A stretch of DNA of 64,000 bases. Source: Amyelois transitella. Its lineage: Eukaryota; Arthropoda; Insecta; Lepidoptera; Pyralidae. The stretch's first letter is position 1. The number at the start of each line of letters is the position of its first letter. A program made the translations under genes and the position numbers. Of the stretch, positions 24,112 through 34,453 are shown piece after piece. The stretch lies in contig NC_083510.1 of NCBI RefSeq assembly GCF_032362555.1, forward strand, positions 6,413,501-6,477,500, read 5' to 3'. The notes below the pieces were generated by a model. That model ran no database searches. It saw only the letters and a program-made list of their open reading frames with translations, and was not told the origin of the DNA.

Positions 24112-25693
24112 ATGAAATATCCAGAGCTCATGTTGTGTATTGCAATCATTGCATCAATGTATAAAAAATCGGCGGTGGCGTATAAGTTGGACGTAGATAA
24201 TTTATATAAAGGGGAATACAGTTACAGGTAAGTCATATGTTCAGTCTTTCTCTATTCCGGGTGTTTAATTCAAAACATAATGATAAGAATTGATAATCAC
24301 GCCTTCATTTCTTAAGGAGTAGACAGAACCAAATAAATGATAAGTTATATTTAATTAGAATACAAGCAAACTTGGCACTGCATGCCTAGCTTCTAAACAT
24401 ATTTAAACTTACACCGTTCTGTCTGTACTTCCATTAAAAGGCGAAGATTACATAAATTTAAATTTTTATTTCGACTTCTATGGCAAAGATGCTTTTTGTA
24501 ATTTGTAGTTGATTTGCTATTCTTATAATTTTTAAGGTGTAATATTATATACTTTTATTTTAAATGTCTATTTAAAAATAATAATTTTAGCTATGAAAGT
24601 GACGATGGTACCATAATGGAGGATCGTCAAGGGAAACTCGACGAGAACGGTGATCAAATAGTCGAAGGATCTTACAGTTTCCGTATTGGTGATATCCAAT
24701 ACAAAGTGACGTACTATGCTGATAAAAATGGGTACCATCCCACTTATACCATTTCTAAAGTAAGTAAATATACTAGCACATAAATCTTTTTCTTGTTCTT
24801 ATTCTTGCGATGCCATCTTCAATCATTAATGCTTCCTGTAGGTACTAAGTACACAGCTGCTACAAATGCTAACATAAACCGTAGTTAAAAACAATTGAAA
24901 ATCTAATTAAGAATTAAAAATTATTATTAAGAGTGTCTTTCTATTAATATGTGACTACAAGTGCAATGATAAAAACTGTAGTTTCAGGTCCCTATACTTC
25001 AGTCAGTACCGGAAAGTTTGTCCTCAACAGCCGTTGCAAGCCTTTTAGGATAAACTAAAATCAATCATCAATCATAGAATATTGTATTAATTTTGAGTCA
25101 GAAATATATATTTTTTTTAATCCGTGCTGAATTTAATTTGAAAATTTAAAAATTGTTTTTTTTTTGTCACCACTTTTTAATATGAAAACTATAATTTTAT
25201 CTATTATTACTTTCAGATCCCAGTACTAGAAAGAACATATTTCAGTTTGCCTTCACGAGCAGTTGCATCTGTATTGGGATAAAATAATGAATAAATATTC
25301 CATTTTCACTTTAATTCCTAACTAAAAATAAGCATTATTTCTTAAAAAGTTACCCACTTTTGTCATCTTTTACACTACGAGTTAATTTGAATATCATTAG
25401 TTAATATTATCAATCATAATTTTGATGTAAAGTAACTGCTATGAATTTAAAATCTTTGCAGATTATTTATTCCGGTTTATTTTACAAAAGAAAGAAAAAA
25501 AAATATTTAGGTAACTTATCACCATAAAGTTAACTTGATTCTCTTTCGTTCAAATTCTAAATAATATGTTTTAGCTATACTAGTTACTACATAGACCTAA
25601 ACACACCGAAAAATTTCGTAGATCGTGGGGAGACTTCAGCCAGTTCCTGTCTACAGCTACGATCCGAGAGCAATTGCGACTATACTAGGGTGA
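24112..25693 (+). CDS. RR-1 cuticular protein with three alternative terminal exons
   Basis: Secreted RR protein. Common coding exons are 24112-24227 and 24591-24759 (285 nt, 95 residues). They encode a signal peptide (MKYPELMLCIAIIASMYKKS), then EYSYSYESDDGTIMEDRQGK, GSYSFRIGD and VTYYADKNGYHPTYTISK, ending at a phase-0 donor. Three acceptor-preceded open exons follow, each in phase 0 and each ending in a stop: 24988-25053 (VPILQSVPES ... AVASLLG), 25217-25282 (IPVLERTYFS ... AVASVLG) and 25622-25693 (IVGRLQPVPV ... AIATILG). Predicted products are 116, 116 and 118 residues. Poly(A) signals are at 25290-25295 and 25855-25860, after the second and third. The first two acceptors are good; the third (TTTCGTAG) is weak. 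They are most likely alternative last exons. If so, each isoform keeps the chitin-binding domain and changes only the tail. No transcript evidence is available. Confidence 0.85.
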
Positions 25694-25893
25694 ATGAAGA
25701 CGTTCTTAAATGCGGACAAGAGTCTATTTATCTTAAAATTACCTAGCTTCTTAAAATTAGCCCCAATATCTACAAATAATTATAGTTCTAACGTTCAACT
25801 CAGTTATAAGTACTCTTCTAAAATTTATTTTTTGACTTATTTTAGAATTATTCTAATAAAAGACAATATATCGAAATCACATATTTATTTCAG

Positions 25894-25985
25894 TTTGATC
25901 ATCAGCTTGACTAGAGCCAACGCACTTAATATAAAACAACAATATTTGGCAAATTACGAGTATAACACACAAGGTTCTCTAAGAA
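25894..25985 (+). pseudogene. Orphan CPR second-exon relic
   Basis: After the acceptor TATTTATTTCAG one frame reads LIISLTRANALNIKQQYLAN followed by YEYNTQGS. This is the layout of a CPR second exon: signal-peptide end, mature start and beginning of the aromatic motif. No proper donor follows at the expected place (the nearest GT is mid-codon after CACAAG), no first exon is apparent, and no RR exon follows before the opposite-strand gene at 26122. Probably a leftover of a lost duplicate. Confidence 0.5.
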
Positions 25986-26121
25986 ACATGAACTTTAGCA
26001 TACCTACTTAAAAAATAGTAGGCAAAGGTCAAAATTCGCCTACATCTTTTGAAAACATTCGTAAGAAAGGTCAGTCTATGATTCTAAAAACGAAATCCAC
26101 ATATTTTCCAATCGTATCAAC

Positions 26122-27689
26122 TTAGCCTAAAAGTGATGCAGTAGCCGCAGGAGGCAAGGCGCCTGGACCTTCTTCAACTGTTGGCTGAAATCCGTTCTCA
26201 TCAGCAATGTATTTCACTAAGTACAACAGTCCAGAAGGGGCCCGCCAGGTATAAAACCCTTCAGATGCTACAAACGCGTTGTCTGTCCCAGCGTTCCTTA
26301 AGGTCCCAATCTGCTCGTGTCTCGTCTCATCAGACTGTTCAAAACTGAAAACGGTATAAAATACTCAACTAAAAATCAAATGGCTGGCAAAACATGATTC
26401 TGCTACTTACACAAACTACAGAATTAATAATAGTACCTACTAATACAGTTCATAAAATATTTACGTACACATAAGAAGAGGATGTCGTTTTTACTGGATT
26501 CTCAATAGTATATTGCATTATAATAAGAGTTGTAATAATAAAATAACAAAGAAGGCAAAATATTTATTAGCACATTTTATAAAATTGAATTAAAAGAAAT
26601 ACCAAGTGGCACTAGAAGTACATAGATTGATTCATCAAATATCTTACCATAACGGATTCTAGGTCATTATATGAATCCTTACGCCAAATTTCAGGGAAAT
26701 CCATTTTGTGGTTTTAGATGTGCAGTTATAGTTATGTAAGACCATCTTTTCCTTTTATAAAAATACCTTCTAATAATTTATATGTTAAGCCCAAAGTCAT
26801 TAAAAATAAGAAGTAAACGTGATCAAACTTACAAGAATCTGTAATTTCCGGAGCCATCATTGTTGTTTTCGTGTTTGAGCAATTTCACTGCATTTTCTAG
26901 AATACTAGCTGCGAGTGTGCTGGAAGCCAACGATGATATGAGGCAAAGAAGCACCTGGAAAATGTTAATATGTGAAATAAATTAAATGTTTTATTAACAT
27001 CTAAAATGGGCCATTAATATTGTAAACATAGTATTTTGATTTCCATCTACCTATTTTCATCAGCTCTATTGAGCTGATGAAATCAATCAAAGGAATAAAT
27101 TTCGATGAAGATTTACTAATGGGGTAGAAAAAATTCAACACAAACACACACAACACATTTTAACATTACTTGTTTATAAGTGATCTGTTGCTCATCTCAT
27201 GTATGAGTTAGTTTAGTTATTTGAACGTCGTTCACGAATTACATTAATTTTTTTTTTTTTTTTTTGGACAAATTACACTGATTGAGTTAGCCTCGAAGTA
27301 AGTTCGAGACTTGTGTTACGAGATACTAACTCAACGATACTATATTTTATAATAAATACTTATATAGATAAACATCCAAGACCCAGGCCAATCAGAAAAA
27401 GTTCTTTTCTCATCATGCCCTGGCCGGGATTCGAACCCGGGACCTCCGGTGTCACAGACAAGCGTACTACCGCTGAGCCACAGAGGCCGTCAAATTTAAG
27501 TCAAGTTTATAAAACCTACCAAATTTTAAATACATTTTTGAACGTGTGATTTACAGATTACTTTATTTATTGTTAAGGTTATTCATATCATATAAGATGA
27601 TATTTAAATTAATACTTAAAACAAGTAATATTAATACTTTTTATACACAAAGCACGTTATTTCACTTGTATACGTACCAGTTTATTCAT
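26122..27689 (-). CDS. RR-1 cuticular protein (118 aa, three exons, minus strand)
   Basis: Secreted RR protein, first of the minus-strand block. Exons in reading order are 27689-27678, 26954-26833 and 26344-26122 (357 nt). MNKL starts the signal peptide and exon 2 completes it (VLLCLISSLASSTLA). The mature start is SILENAVKLLKHENNN, then DGSGNYRF at the phase-2 intron. Exon 3 gives [42 protein letters not shown] and a tail GPGALPPAATASLLG. The last two motifs resemble the ADENGFQPT and IALLG tail of the gene at 42710. A TATA box lies 67-75 bases upstream. A TTTATT at 25884-25889 is a possible reverse poly(A) signal. A tRNA-headed SINE lies in intron 1. The gene faces the tail exons of 24112-25693 (convergent). 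Confidence 0.88.
27260..27491 (-). mobile_element. tRNA-derived SINE, full copy
   Basis: On the minus strand it starts GGCCTCTGTGGCTCAGCGG, with an A-box-like TGGCTCAGCGGTAG and a B-box GGTTCGAATCC. Then follow GGCCAGGGCATGATGAGAA and a tail CTTACTTCGAGGCTAACTCA. The B-box is intact. Other copies: 53172-53403, 57625-57860, partial 40485-40640 and 3090-3160. It lies in intron 1 of the 27689-26122 gene. Confidence 0.8.
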
Positions 27690-27755
27690 TTTTCTAACAC
27701 CGTGTGGTTGCCGTGACCGTTGCTTACAATCTGATGTATTGGGTAACTATCTTCT

Positions 27756-27764
27756 CTTTATATA
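27756..27764 (-). promoter_or_regulatory. TATA box of the 27689-26122 gene
   Basis: TATATAAAG on the minus strand, 67-75 bases before the ATG, the same spacing as in the plus-strand CPR genes. Confidence 0.65.
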
Positions 27765-28709
27765 AAAGTGGTCGAGTTATTACATCTTAAGTTATGTGTG
27801 TCGTCAAACTTAACTTCAGACAAGGCTAACGGCCCTTTAGTCGATAAAGTTAGTAGCTATTAAATTTTTAAGTACTTATTAGAAGGATATTTCACCATTG
27901 TTATAAGTATTTGACAAAACTAGCTTTCCCTTTTTTGGTTTAAATTTAAATTTAAGATCACGCAGATTTAAAATTTAATCTAAAACAATTTTTTTATTTA
28001 TTATTTTAATATTTACGTATTATGTACGGTAATTATTAGGGTTACTACGTCTTTAAATATTAAAACCAAATATGTCCTCACCTCTGTAAAAAGGAACACG
28101 AGGTAGCCCTAACCGCACAAACTTCATGGGAATATAACCTTACTTTGACAAAGTACGCTCGACACGACGATCAGCATATTAAAGTCTAGTGTACCTATAT
28201 TACTATCGCTACATACTATAAAATAAAGTAGCTTGTATCCTTTGTTTACTTAAATCTTTTAAACTTTCCAACCTATTTTGTTGAGAGTGCTTTCAATAGA
28301 TATTGTGATTTTAGAGAAAGGTTGATATTAAGGTATGTGATATCAGCATTGCACCCATGGCGGATCGCTAGGGTTCAAATATTTCGATTCTAAAGTAAGT
28401 ATATATGCGACTTGCATCATTGCCACAGGTAAATCAAACATCTCAGCAAAACGTAGCAGCATTTAACATTGTCATTGCACTTAAAACCACAGCAAAAATG
28501 GTTTTCCGTGCTCTTACATGTTTCACGTACCTATATAGGTCAAGAAATGCTAAGGTACTCATCTTTAAATTATGACTATTAGTATGAAAGAATATAAAAC
28601 TAGATAGCACTTCAACTAACTTTATTAATATTTTTCTAAGTAGTTAAGTCAACAAGACAGAATAAAAGAAGAAATTATTGACTAAATAAATATTGACTAG
28701 GTAAGTAGT

Positions 28710-29896
28710 TTAGCCAGCAGCGCCGGCGCCGAGGCGTCCTGGTATTCCACCTGGCCCCTCACTTTCCTCTGGTTGATAGCCATTTTCATCAGCCTTGAAG
28801 TTAGTAACTTTTAGTACGTTTTTAATTTCATCGAAATACGCAAAACCACCCGTTACTGATAAGATTGGCTGATTGTTAATGTACTTCACTATTCCTTTTT
28901 GCCATCTGTAAATGTTGTCCGATGTCCTGAAACTATATAAACTATGTTTTAGTCCTACTTATTTATAACATTTTGTGTTCCGTATTAATTTTCCTGATGT
29001 TGAATTTGTGTATAAATTGAAAATAATAAGACGTGGCCTATCCATAATTAATTAAACATTTTTACATCTGACAATTTAATGGGCAAAAAGAAAATATATA
29101 AGGTGTGCCGAACATCAAAGTTGTAGCGCCTTGTATTTGAACCAAGCAATTGTACGTACAATATCAGTGCTACTCTGACCTGCTAGGATTTTATATCATC
29201 TATCTGTCTTAATTATAAATCAACAACCATGTCGGCGTATATATCGAGTTTGGTTGAAAATAATCCCATTGCATTCCGATTGCCCCTTTTTCCAGCTCTG
29301 TTATTGCTTTTGCCTGTTTATTACATTTTGTTTATATTCAAACTTACCCAAACTCATAATTTCCTGACCCATCGTCTTCGAAGTAATTTGATATTATTTC
29401 ATGTAAAGGACCTCCAGAAGAAGTAGACAATATCAAAACTAAACATAGGCAGGAAGCCTGTTAAGGTGAAATATTATAAATTAGTATGTTTAAGTACATA
29501 CCTACATATAATCACGTCTATATCCCTTGCGGGGTAGAAAGAGCCCACAGTCTTAAAAAGATTGAGGGACCACTTTCAGCTGTTTGGCTTAATGATAGAA
29601 TTGTGATTCAAACAGTGACAGCTTGCTAGCCCATCGCCTAAAAGAAGAATCCCAAGTTAATAAGCCTATCCCTTAGTCGCCTTTGACGACATCAATGGAA
29701 ATGAGGTGGAGTGGTCCCTTCCTTTATTTAATTGGTGCCGGGAACCACACGGCACGTATGATTAAGTACAAGATTTTATGCTATGGTATATTATGAACTT
29801 TTAAAAGTTCTAAGTATAAATAACAAAAATACATATATTACGAAAAGCAAAATAAAATGCAAAGTTTAAACAAAACAAACTAACCGTGATATTCAT
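28710..29896 (-). CDS. RR-1 cuticular protein, tandem duplicate A (114 aa)
   Basis: Exons in reading order are 29896-29885, 29457-29348 and 28932-28710 (345 nt). MNIT then ASCLCLVLILSTSSG form the signal peptide. SNYFEDDGSGNYEF precedes the phase-2 intron, then RTSDNIYRWQKG, VTGGFAYFDE, VTNFKADENGYQPEESEGPG and GIPGRLGAGAAG. The third-exon start was chosen by comparison with the paralogue at 33374-32449: acceptor TTATATAG at 28933-28934 gives a 223-nt exon of equal length and the matching F-R-T-S-D-N. A second acceptor six bases downstream (TTTCAG) would give a protein two residues shorter, and both may be used. The region between the aromatic motif and ADENG is longer and less regular than in classic RR-1. 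No good TATA box at the usual distance was seen. Confidence 0.85.
29505..29754 (-). repeat. R1 interspersed repeat, near full length
   Basis: Reverse copy from ATAATCACGTCTATATCCCT through GATAGAATTGTGATTCAAAC and CCTATCCCTTAGTCGCC to GGTGCCGGGAACCACACGGC. It sits in intron 1 of the 29896-28710 gene. Confidence 0.75.
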
Positions 29897-30404
29897 TGTA
29901 GAAATGGCTATTTTATTCTTTATAAAAATTATCTTATTCTTTATTAAACTTAATGCAAGACCGTGTTACATTTCAATAGAATGTTCAAATGTTCTATTTC
30001 ATGTGAAACTTGAGTACTAACTGCTATAATGCATTTTTAATCAACGACTTTAAATACGCGTTGCCTCCGCTACCTTGCAATATTGCGTTAACTTTATAGA
30101 TCACGATATTTGCAGCCGGCCTGAACTTTCATGACCAAAAAAGTTTTGACATATAAACTTAATAGAGATTCTTATATAAATTGGTTTATCTCTAAGAGGA
30201 CAGATAAGCATAATTTGTCAAGAAGAGTGAAAAGTTAAATCTGAATTTTTTCAATTTTAATTGATTTGTTGACGTTATTTTTATTAACAACTGTATTTTT
30301 GGAATAGTTCAAACGTTTTTTTTCACAGATCATATGGGACGTTTATAATGTTTTTAAGTGAAATCGTCTTTAGCGGTTTAGTGCACGTTTTGTGATGGGT
30401 ATCT

Positions 30405-30650
30405 ATGTAAAAATGTGAAGCTGCTGTGCAGAAAACTGCACAACCAGGCAACTGGATGTGTAACTTTGATCCAGTATGGGTTTAGGTTCCACTGCAAATA
30501 TTGCGGAAGTCAAATGGGAGTCGTTTCGGGTAAAACCCTGACTCACCTAATCTAGAATCCATGGTCATGGGCGCAAACCGGAATTGTCTCTCGAGTGGTG
30601 AGGATGAAACTGGGACTCTAGTCAGGAGGAAGAAGTAAAAAAGGGAGACG
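30405..30650 (+). repeat. Second SINE family copy, 5' truncated
   Basis: AACTGGATGTGTAACTTTGA, then GTTCCACTGCAAATATTGCG, GGGAGTCGTTTCG, AATCCATGGTCATGGGCG and a CAGGAGGAAGAAG end, in the same order as 49515-49895. Confidence 0.6.
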
Positions 30651-31384
30651 CCTAAAGATTTTTAACAGAATATTGAGTTGTATATTACCTTTGCAAAATG
30701 AATAATTAAATTAAAATAAAGTAAGTTTTGCTTCCATACAATAAACGCAATTTTTAAGCAATTTTTTGGTTGATTTGGTAAACGTGAATTTAAAAAAATA
30801 AATATTTAAGTGTTCGGTGTGGAACACTTCGTGTGTGAGTCCGACATACAATTAGCCGGTTCTTTTTTATATAAAGTCTTACTTTTTTGACAAAAATATT
30901 AAGACATGAGGTTTAATCATGCATGTAAAATTAAAACCACAGAAAAAACACTGCAATAAAACGTTTTTATGAAGTATCATTATTAATTATCTATTAATAT
31001 TATGTACGTTTATAATAAACCTAATGTGCAATTACGTTAGCAAAAAATTAAGTTATACATTGGAACTCTATATTGTATAAAATACCGAAATAATAATTCT
31101 CAGGGCATTTCTCAGGGTCTGTCATGAATTTTTCAAGATTAGAATCTCGATTTTTTTGATAAACAAATTAACATCAAGAACATTACTTAAAGTCTAAATT
31201 CTTACACGATTGTTAAAAATTACAATAAAATCTGTTTAAAACTGAATAATATTTAAAAATTAAGATTTATTAATCGACCACGTTTGTGTCTATCAAACAT
31301 TTATGTTAAACCTCCAAGTTTGAACATTTTTAAATTCTGCCGTGTTGTTTAGAACATACTCGCACTTGACCAGTGTTAAATTCT

Positions 31385-31655
31385 TATGAATTTTCTTCCG
31401 TTCTCTCTCCCTCCTGGCGTTAGTCCAGGTTGCGTGCTCACCTCAGTGAAGAGGACCCCTAGATGTGTCCCCATGATCAAATAGGATAAGGTTCACCTAG
31501 AATGGCTGCGGAGATCAGACAGAAGTCACTTCTTGTAAAATTTGACTTACCCAATCCAGAATCATGGTCAAAGGCACACATTAGGCTCCTCTCCAGAGCG
31601 GTAAAGATGTAACCAGGATTAGTGCCAGGAGGAAGACGGAAAGTTATTGGGTTAT
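31385..31655 (+). repeat. Second SINE family, composite fragments
   Basis: A reverse piece (CCTCCTGGCGTTAGTCCAGG) is followed by a forward piece (CCAGAATCATGGTCAAAGGC to AGTGCCAGGAGGAAGACGG), suggesting two insertions or an inversion. Confidence 0.5.
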
Positions 31656-32448
31656 ATGTGCAGATAATATAGGATATTTTCAGGGAGGCTAATCGACTTT
31701 AGGTTGACATATGAAGTGAAGACATTAGTTCTGTCATCAGAGAAATGCTGTACCGGTATCTAGAACCCACTCGCTAATAAAACTGTGCAAATATTTCAAA
31801 CATCAAAGATTAGTTAATTTTTAAAATTTTCGAAAACTCTTATGGGTGTCACAACACGCATCAGATAGTTTGTTATTGGACCTTTAAATGCCACAAATGG
31901 ACAACCATTAACTTTTATTTCATAACATCTGTGATGGAATTTAATGCCATAAATTTTGAAAAAACAATATTTTATTTTTACGTTTTTTACAAAAACAAAT
32001 TTTAATTACTTACGAGGAACACACTATTTGAAAGTTTAGATTAAGACAGCAGAGAGCAAAATCTCGGAAAAAAAATAGGTATCTACCTATACCTATACCG
32101 CTGTACTATATATTCGTTGAAATTATTATCAAAGGCGATTTAAAGATGAAATGTAGGTAACTTAAGTTACGTATTATTATTAGCTCCAGAAAAAAGTAGG
32201 CACACTTATATGAAAATGTCTAAATTGCAATAATTCCTAAAGCTCTTGTGAATAAAACTCAAAATTTTATTAACATAAATGTGTATTTATCTTCATGTTA
32301 CTTTCAAAATATAACTTACGTATAATAAAATTATTTTCTGCATAAGTATTTTAATGACTCGACTTTCTAAAACTATACATGACCAGGGCAGAAATGACTA
32401 GGTATAACAAAGGTTTGATAGAATTTAAAAACCAAATGAAGTTGTTAA

Positions 32449-33374
32449 TTAGCCAGTTGCGCCCGAGGCCAGACGTCCAGGAATTCCTCCTGGACCCTCA
32501 CTTTCCTCCGGTTGGTAACCATTTTCGTCAGCCGTAAAGTTCGTGACTCTCAATATTTGATCATCGTCGTTCATATATGCGTAACCACCAGTCACATGCA
32601 CGAACGGCTGGGTACCTAGGTACCTTAACTCTCCTTTTTGCCATCTGTAGATGTTATCAGACTGTTTGAACCTGTAAATTATTAATTTATATAAATTATA
32701 TATTTCATGAAAAACAATATTTTATACTTTTGAATCCTTAATACAATGTAAACTTTAATACACTTCGTTCTGGAGGAAAATAAAAGTATTCTTTAATCTT
32801 TAATTAGGAAAACAAAATCATTGTTTGACTATTTTCTGTTAAACTCAATTTCAGTCTAATACTTTAACTCGTGCTAGCATGCAAGCAGCATTTTGTTTTT
32901 TAACAGAGATTTGTAAATGAAACTTTGAGTTAGTAAATAAAAGAGATTTGTATTTCAGATAAAGAAAGCATTTTTTTCTCTTGGACCCAATCAGAACATC
33001 TTTGAAATAAATAAGACCTTTGTAATTTTGTTTCTTGTGTTTATCAGTCTCGATGTTATCTGTGTACATAAATTAGTAAATAAATAAGAACATATCTAGC
33101 TAGCTATCTCTAGCATCAAAGCTGAAAACATTTACGTTTACATAATTAAAATCACTTACCAAAACTCATAATTTCCTGAACCATCATTAAAAAAGTAATT
33201 ATCCAAAATACGAGCTAGAGGCCCCGCATGTGATGACGATAGTACTAGTACTAAGCATAAGAATAATAGCTGGGGAATACAAAAATAAAGTTATTACTTG
33301 AAGAATATTATAAAAATATCATACAACAATCATCAAAACTATATAAAAAACACAATACCAACCAATAACTTCAT
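32449..33374 (-). CDS. RR-1 cuticular protein, tandem duplicate B (114 aa)
   Basis: Exons in reading order are 33374-33363, 33269-33160 and 32671-32449 (345 nt). Signal peptide MKLL then LLFLCLVLVLSSSHAG. Mature start PLARILDNYF, then DGSGNYEF at the phase-2 intron, KQSDNIYRWQKGELRYL, VTGGYAYMND, VTNFTADENGYQPEESEGPG and GIPGRLASGATG. Exon lengths (12, 110, 223) are identical to those of the 29896-28710 gene and the C-terminal third is nearly the same, so these are tandem duplicates. A TATA box lies about 67-78 bases upstream. Introns are short here (93 and 488 bases). Confidence 0.88.
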
Positions 33375-33440
33375 TTTATTAAATCTTGTGTTGTCACTTT
33401 GCGAACAAAACAAGTTCTAGTTCCAAAACATTCAATTATT

Positions 33441-33452
33441 TTTATATATATA
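33441..33452 (-). promoter_or_regulatory. TATA box of the 33374-32449 gene
   Basis: A minus-strand TATATATAAAA run 67-78 bases before the ATG. Confidence 0.55.
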
Positions 33453-34453
33453 GGTCTTTGACACACATTTCCTTGTAGATTATCATAAACCATTTTGGTG
33501 GAAGGTTGAATAACAGATTAAATTCGGATTGATAATAACTATAACTGCTCCTTAAAAATAACAGACATGTAGAGACTAGAGAAACCAGTTTAAATGACCC
33601 TAACTAATTTAATACACCTAATTTTACAAAATCTTTTGCAGTTAAAATATTTGCTATATCAGTGATATCTCAGGCATATATTTTTGTAAGATCACTCACG
33701 TCACGATTTTGCTGTTTGCGTACGGAAAGTATAAAAAGAGAGTAAGTACATAATAGAGTAGGGACGCGATTATAATAAAAATCATGTTCTTCTGAATAAA
33801 TGAATTTCGTATGCAAAATAATCATCATCATGGAATTATCATTATAAACAATCGTTTTCTTAAAGTGACTTCATAATGATGCTAGATTATTTTACTGACC
33901 CAGATAATAGGCAGTAACTGTCACTGATCAATCATCAACTTATTTATTGTCATCCCAATTCATGTATCACACTGCAATACTTTACATACTCGTATATTGT
34001 TACAAGAAATTTTTGCATGTCTATGTAACTGTTCATACCATGAAATACTTTTACGACCTAGAATAAAATGAAATATTATCGATTACTTTTATATTATTAT
34101 GGTTATATTTCCAGACTGTTTCGTAACATTTTAGGAAAACATTCTGTAATGTATTCATTGAATATTCTTATATACCGGGCCAAGGAAAAATATAGTATTT
34201 TAGCCATTTTCTTAGTAAGTGACATAATGCGTACCTATACATTTCAGAAATAAGAAAATATAATTTATTAACTTAATTTAAAGAACAAACAAAATCCACT
34301 TGGTTTTTAACGAAAGTACATACAAAGTTATAATCATGTCTTTATCCCTTGCGTTCAGCTGTATGGTTTAAGTAAGAGGTTCTATTTTTTTTTAAATCTT
34401 ATTTTGATGGATCCCTAGAATACATAAGTATTACAATAGGAGGTACAGTGGTA

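Larger units (their letters stand above)
30000..32440. other. Gene-free interval between the two tandem duplicates
   Basis: Holds two diverged copies of the second SINE family (30405-30650 and 31385-31655) in AT-rich sequence. No RR exon, signal-peptide exon or other coding pattern was recognised. Confidence 0.45.

Noticed and set aside
25694-26011. Plus-strand frame of 105 codons as one protein
   Set aside because: Most of it is AT-rich chance sequence directly after the third alternative terminal exon. Only its last part resembles a CPR second exon, reported separately as a relic.
27421-27490. tRNA gene
   Set aside because: A- and B-box words and a tRNA-like head are present, but it continues into a SINE body and recurs at several places; no stand-alone cloverleaf with proper ends.
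27313-27549. Frame with WPGFEPGTSGVTDKR, like many annotated 'hypothetical proteins'
   Set aside because: It is a translation of the tRNA-derived SINE B-box region; the same peptide type appears in other copies.
34068-34253. Frame MKYYRLLLYYYGYIS as first exon of the 34454 gene
   Set aside because: No donor in the needed phase, while the ATG at 34454 already gives a signal peptide in frame.
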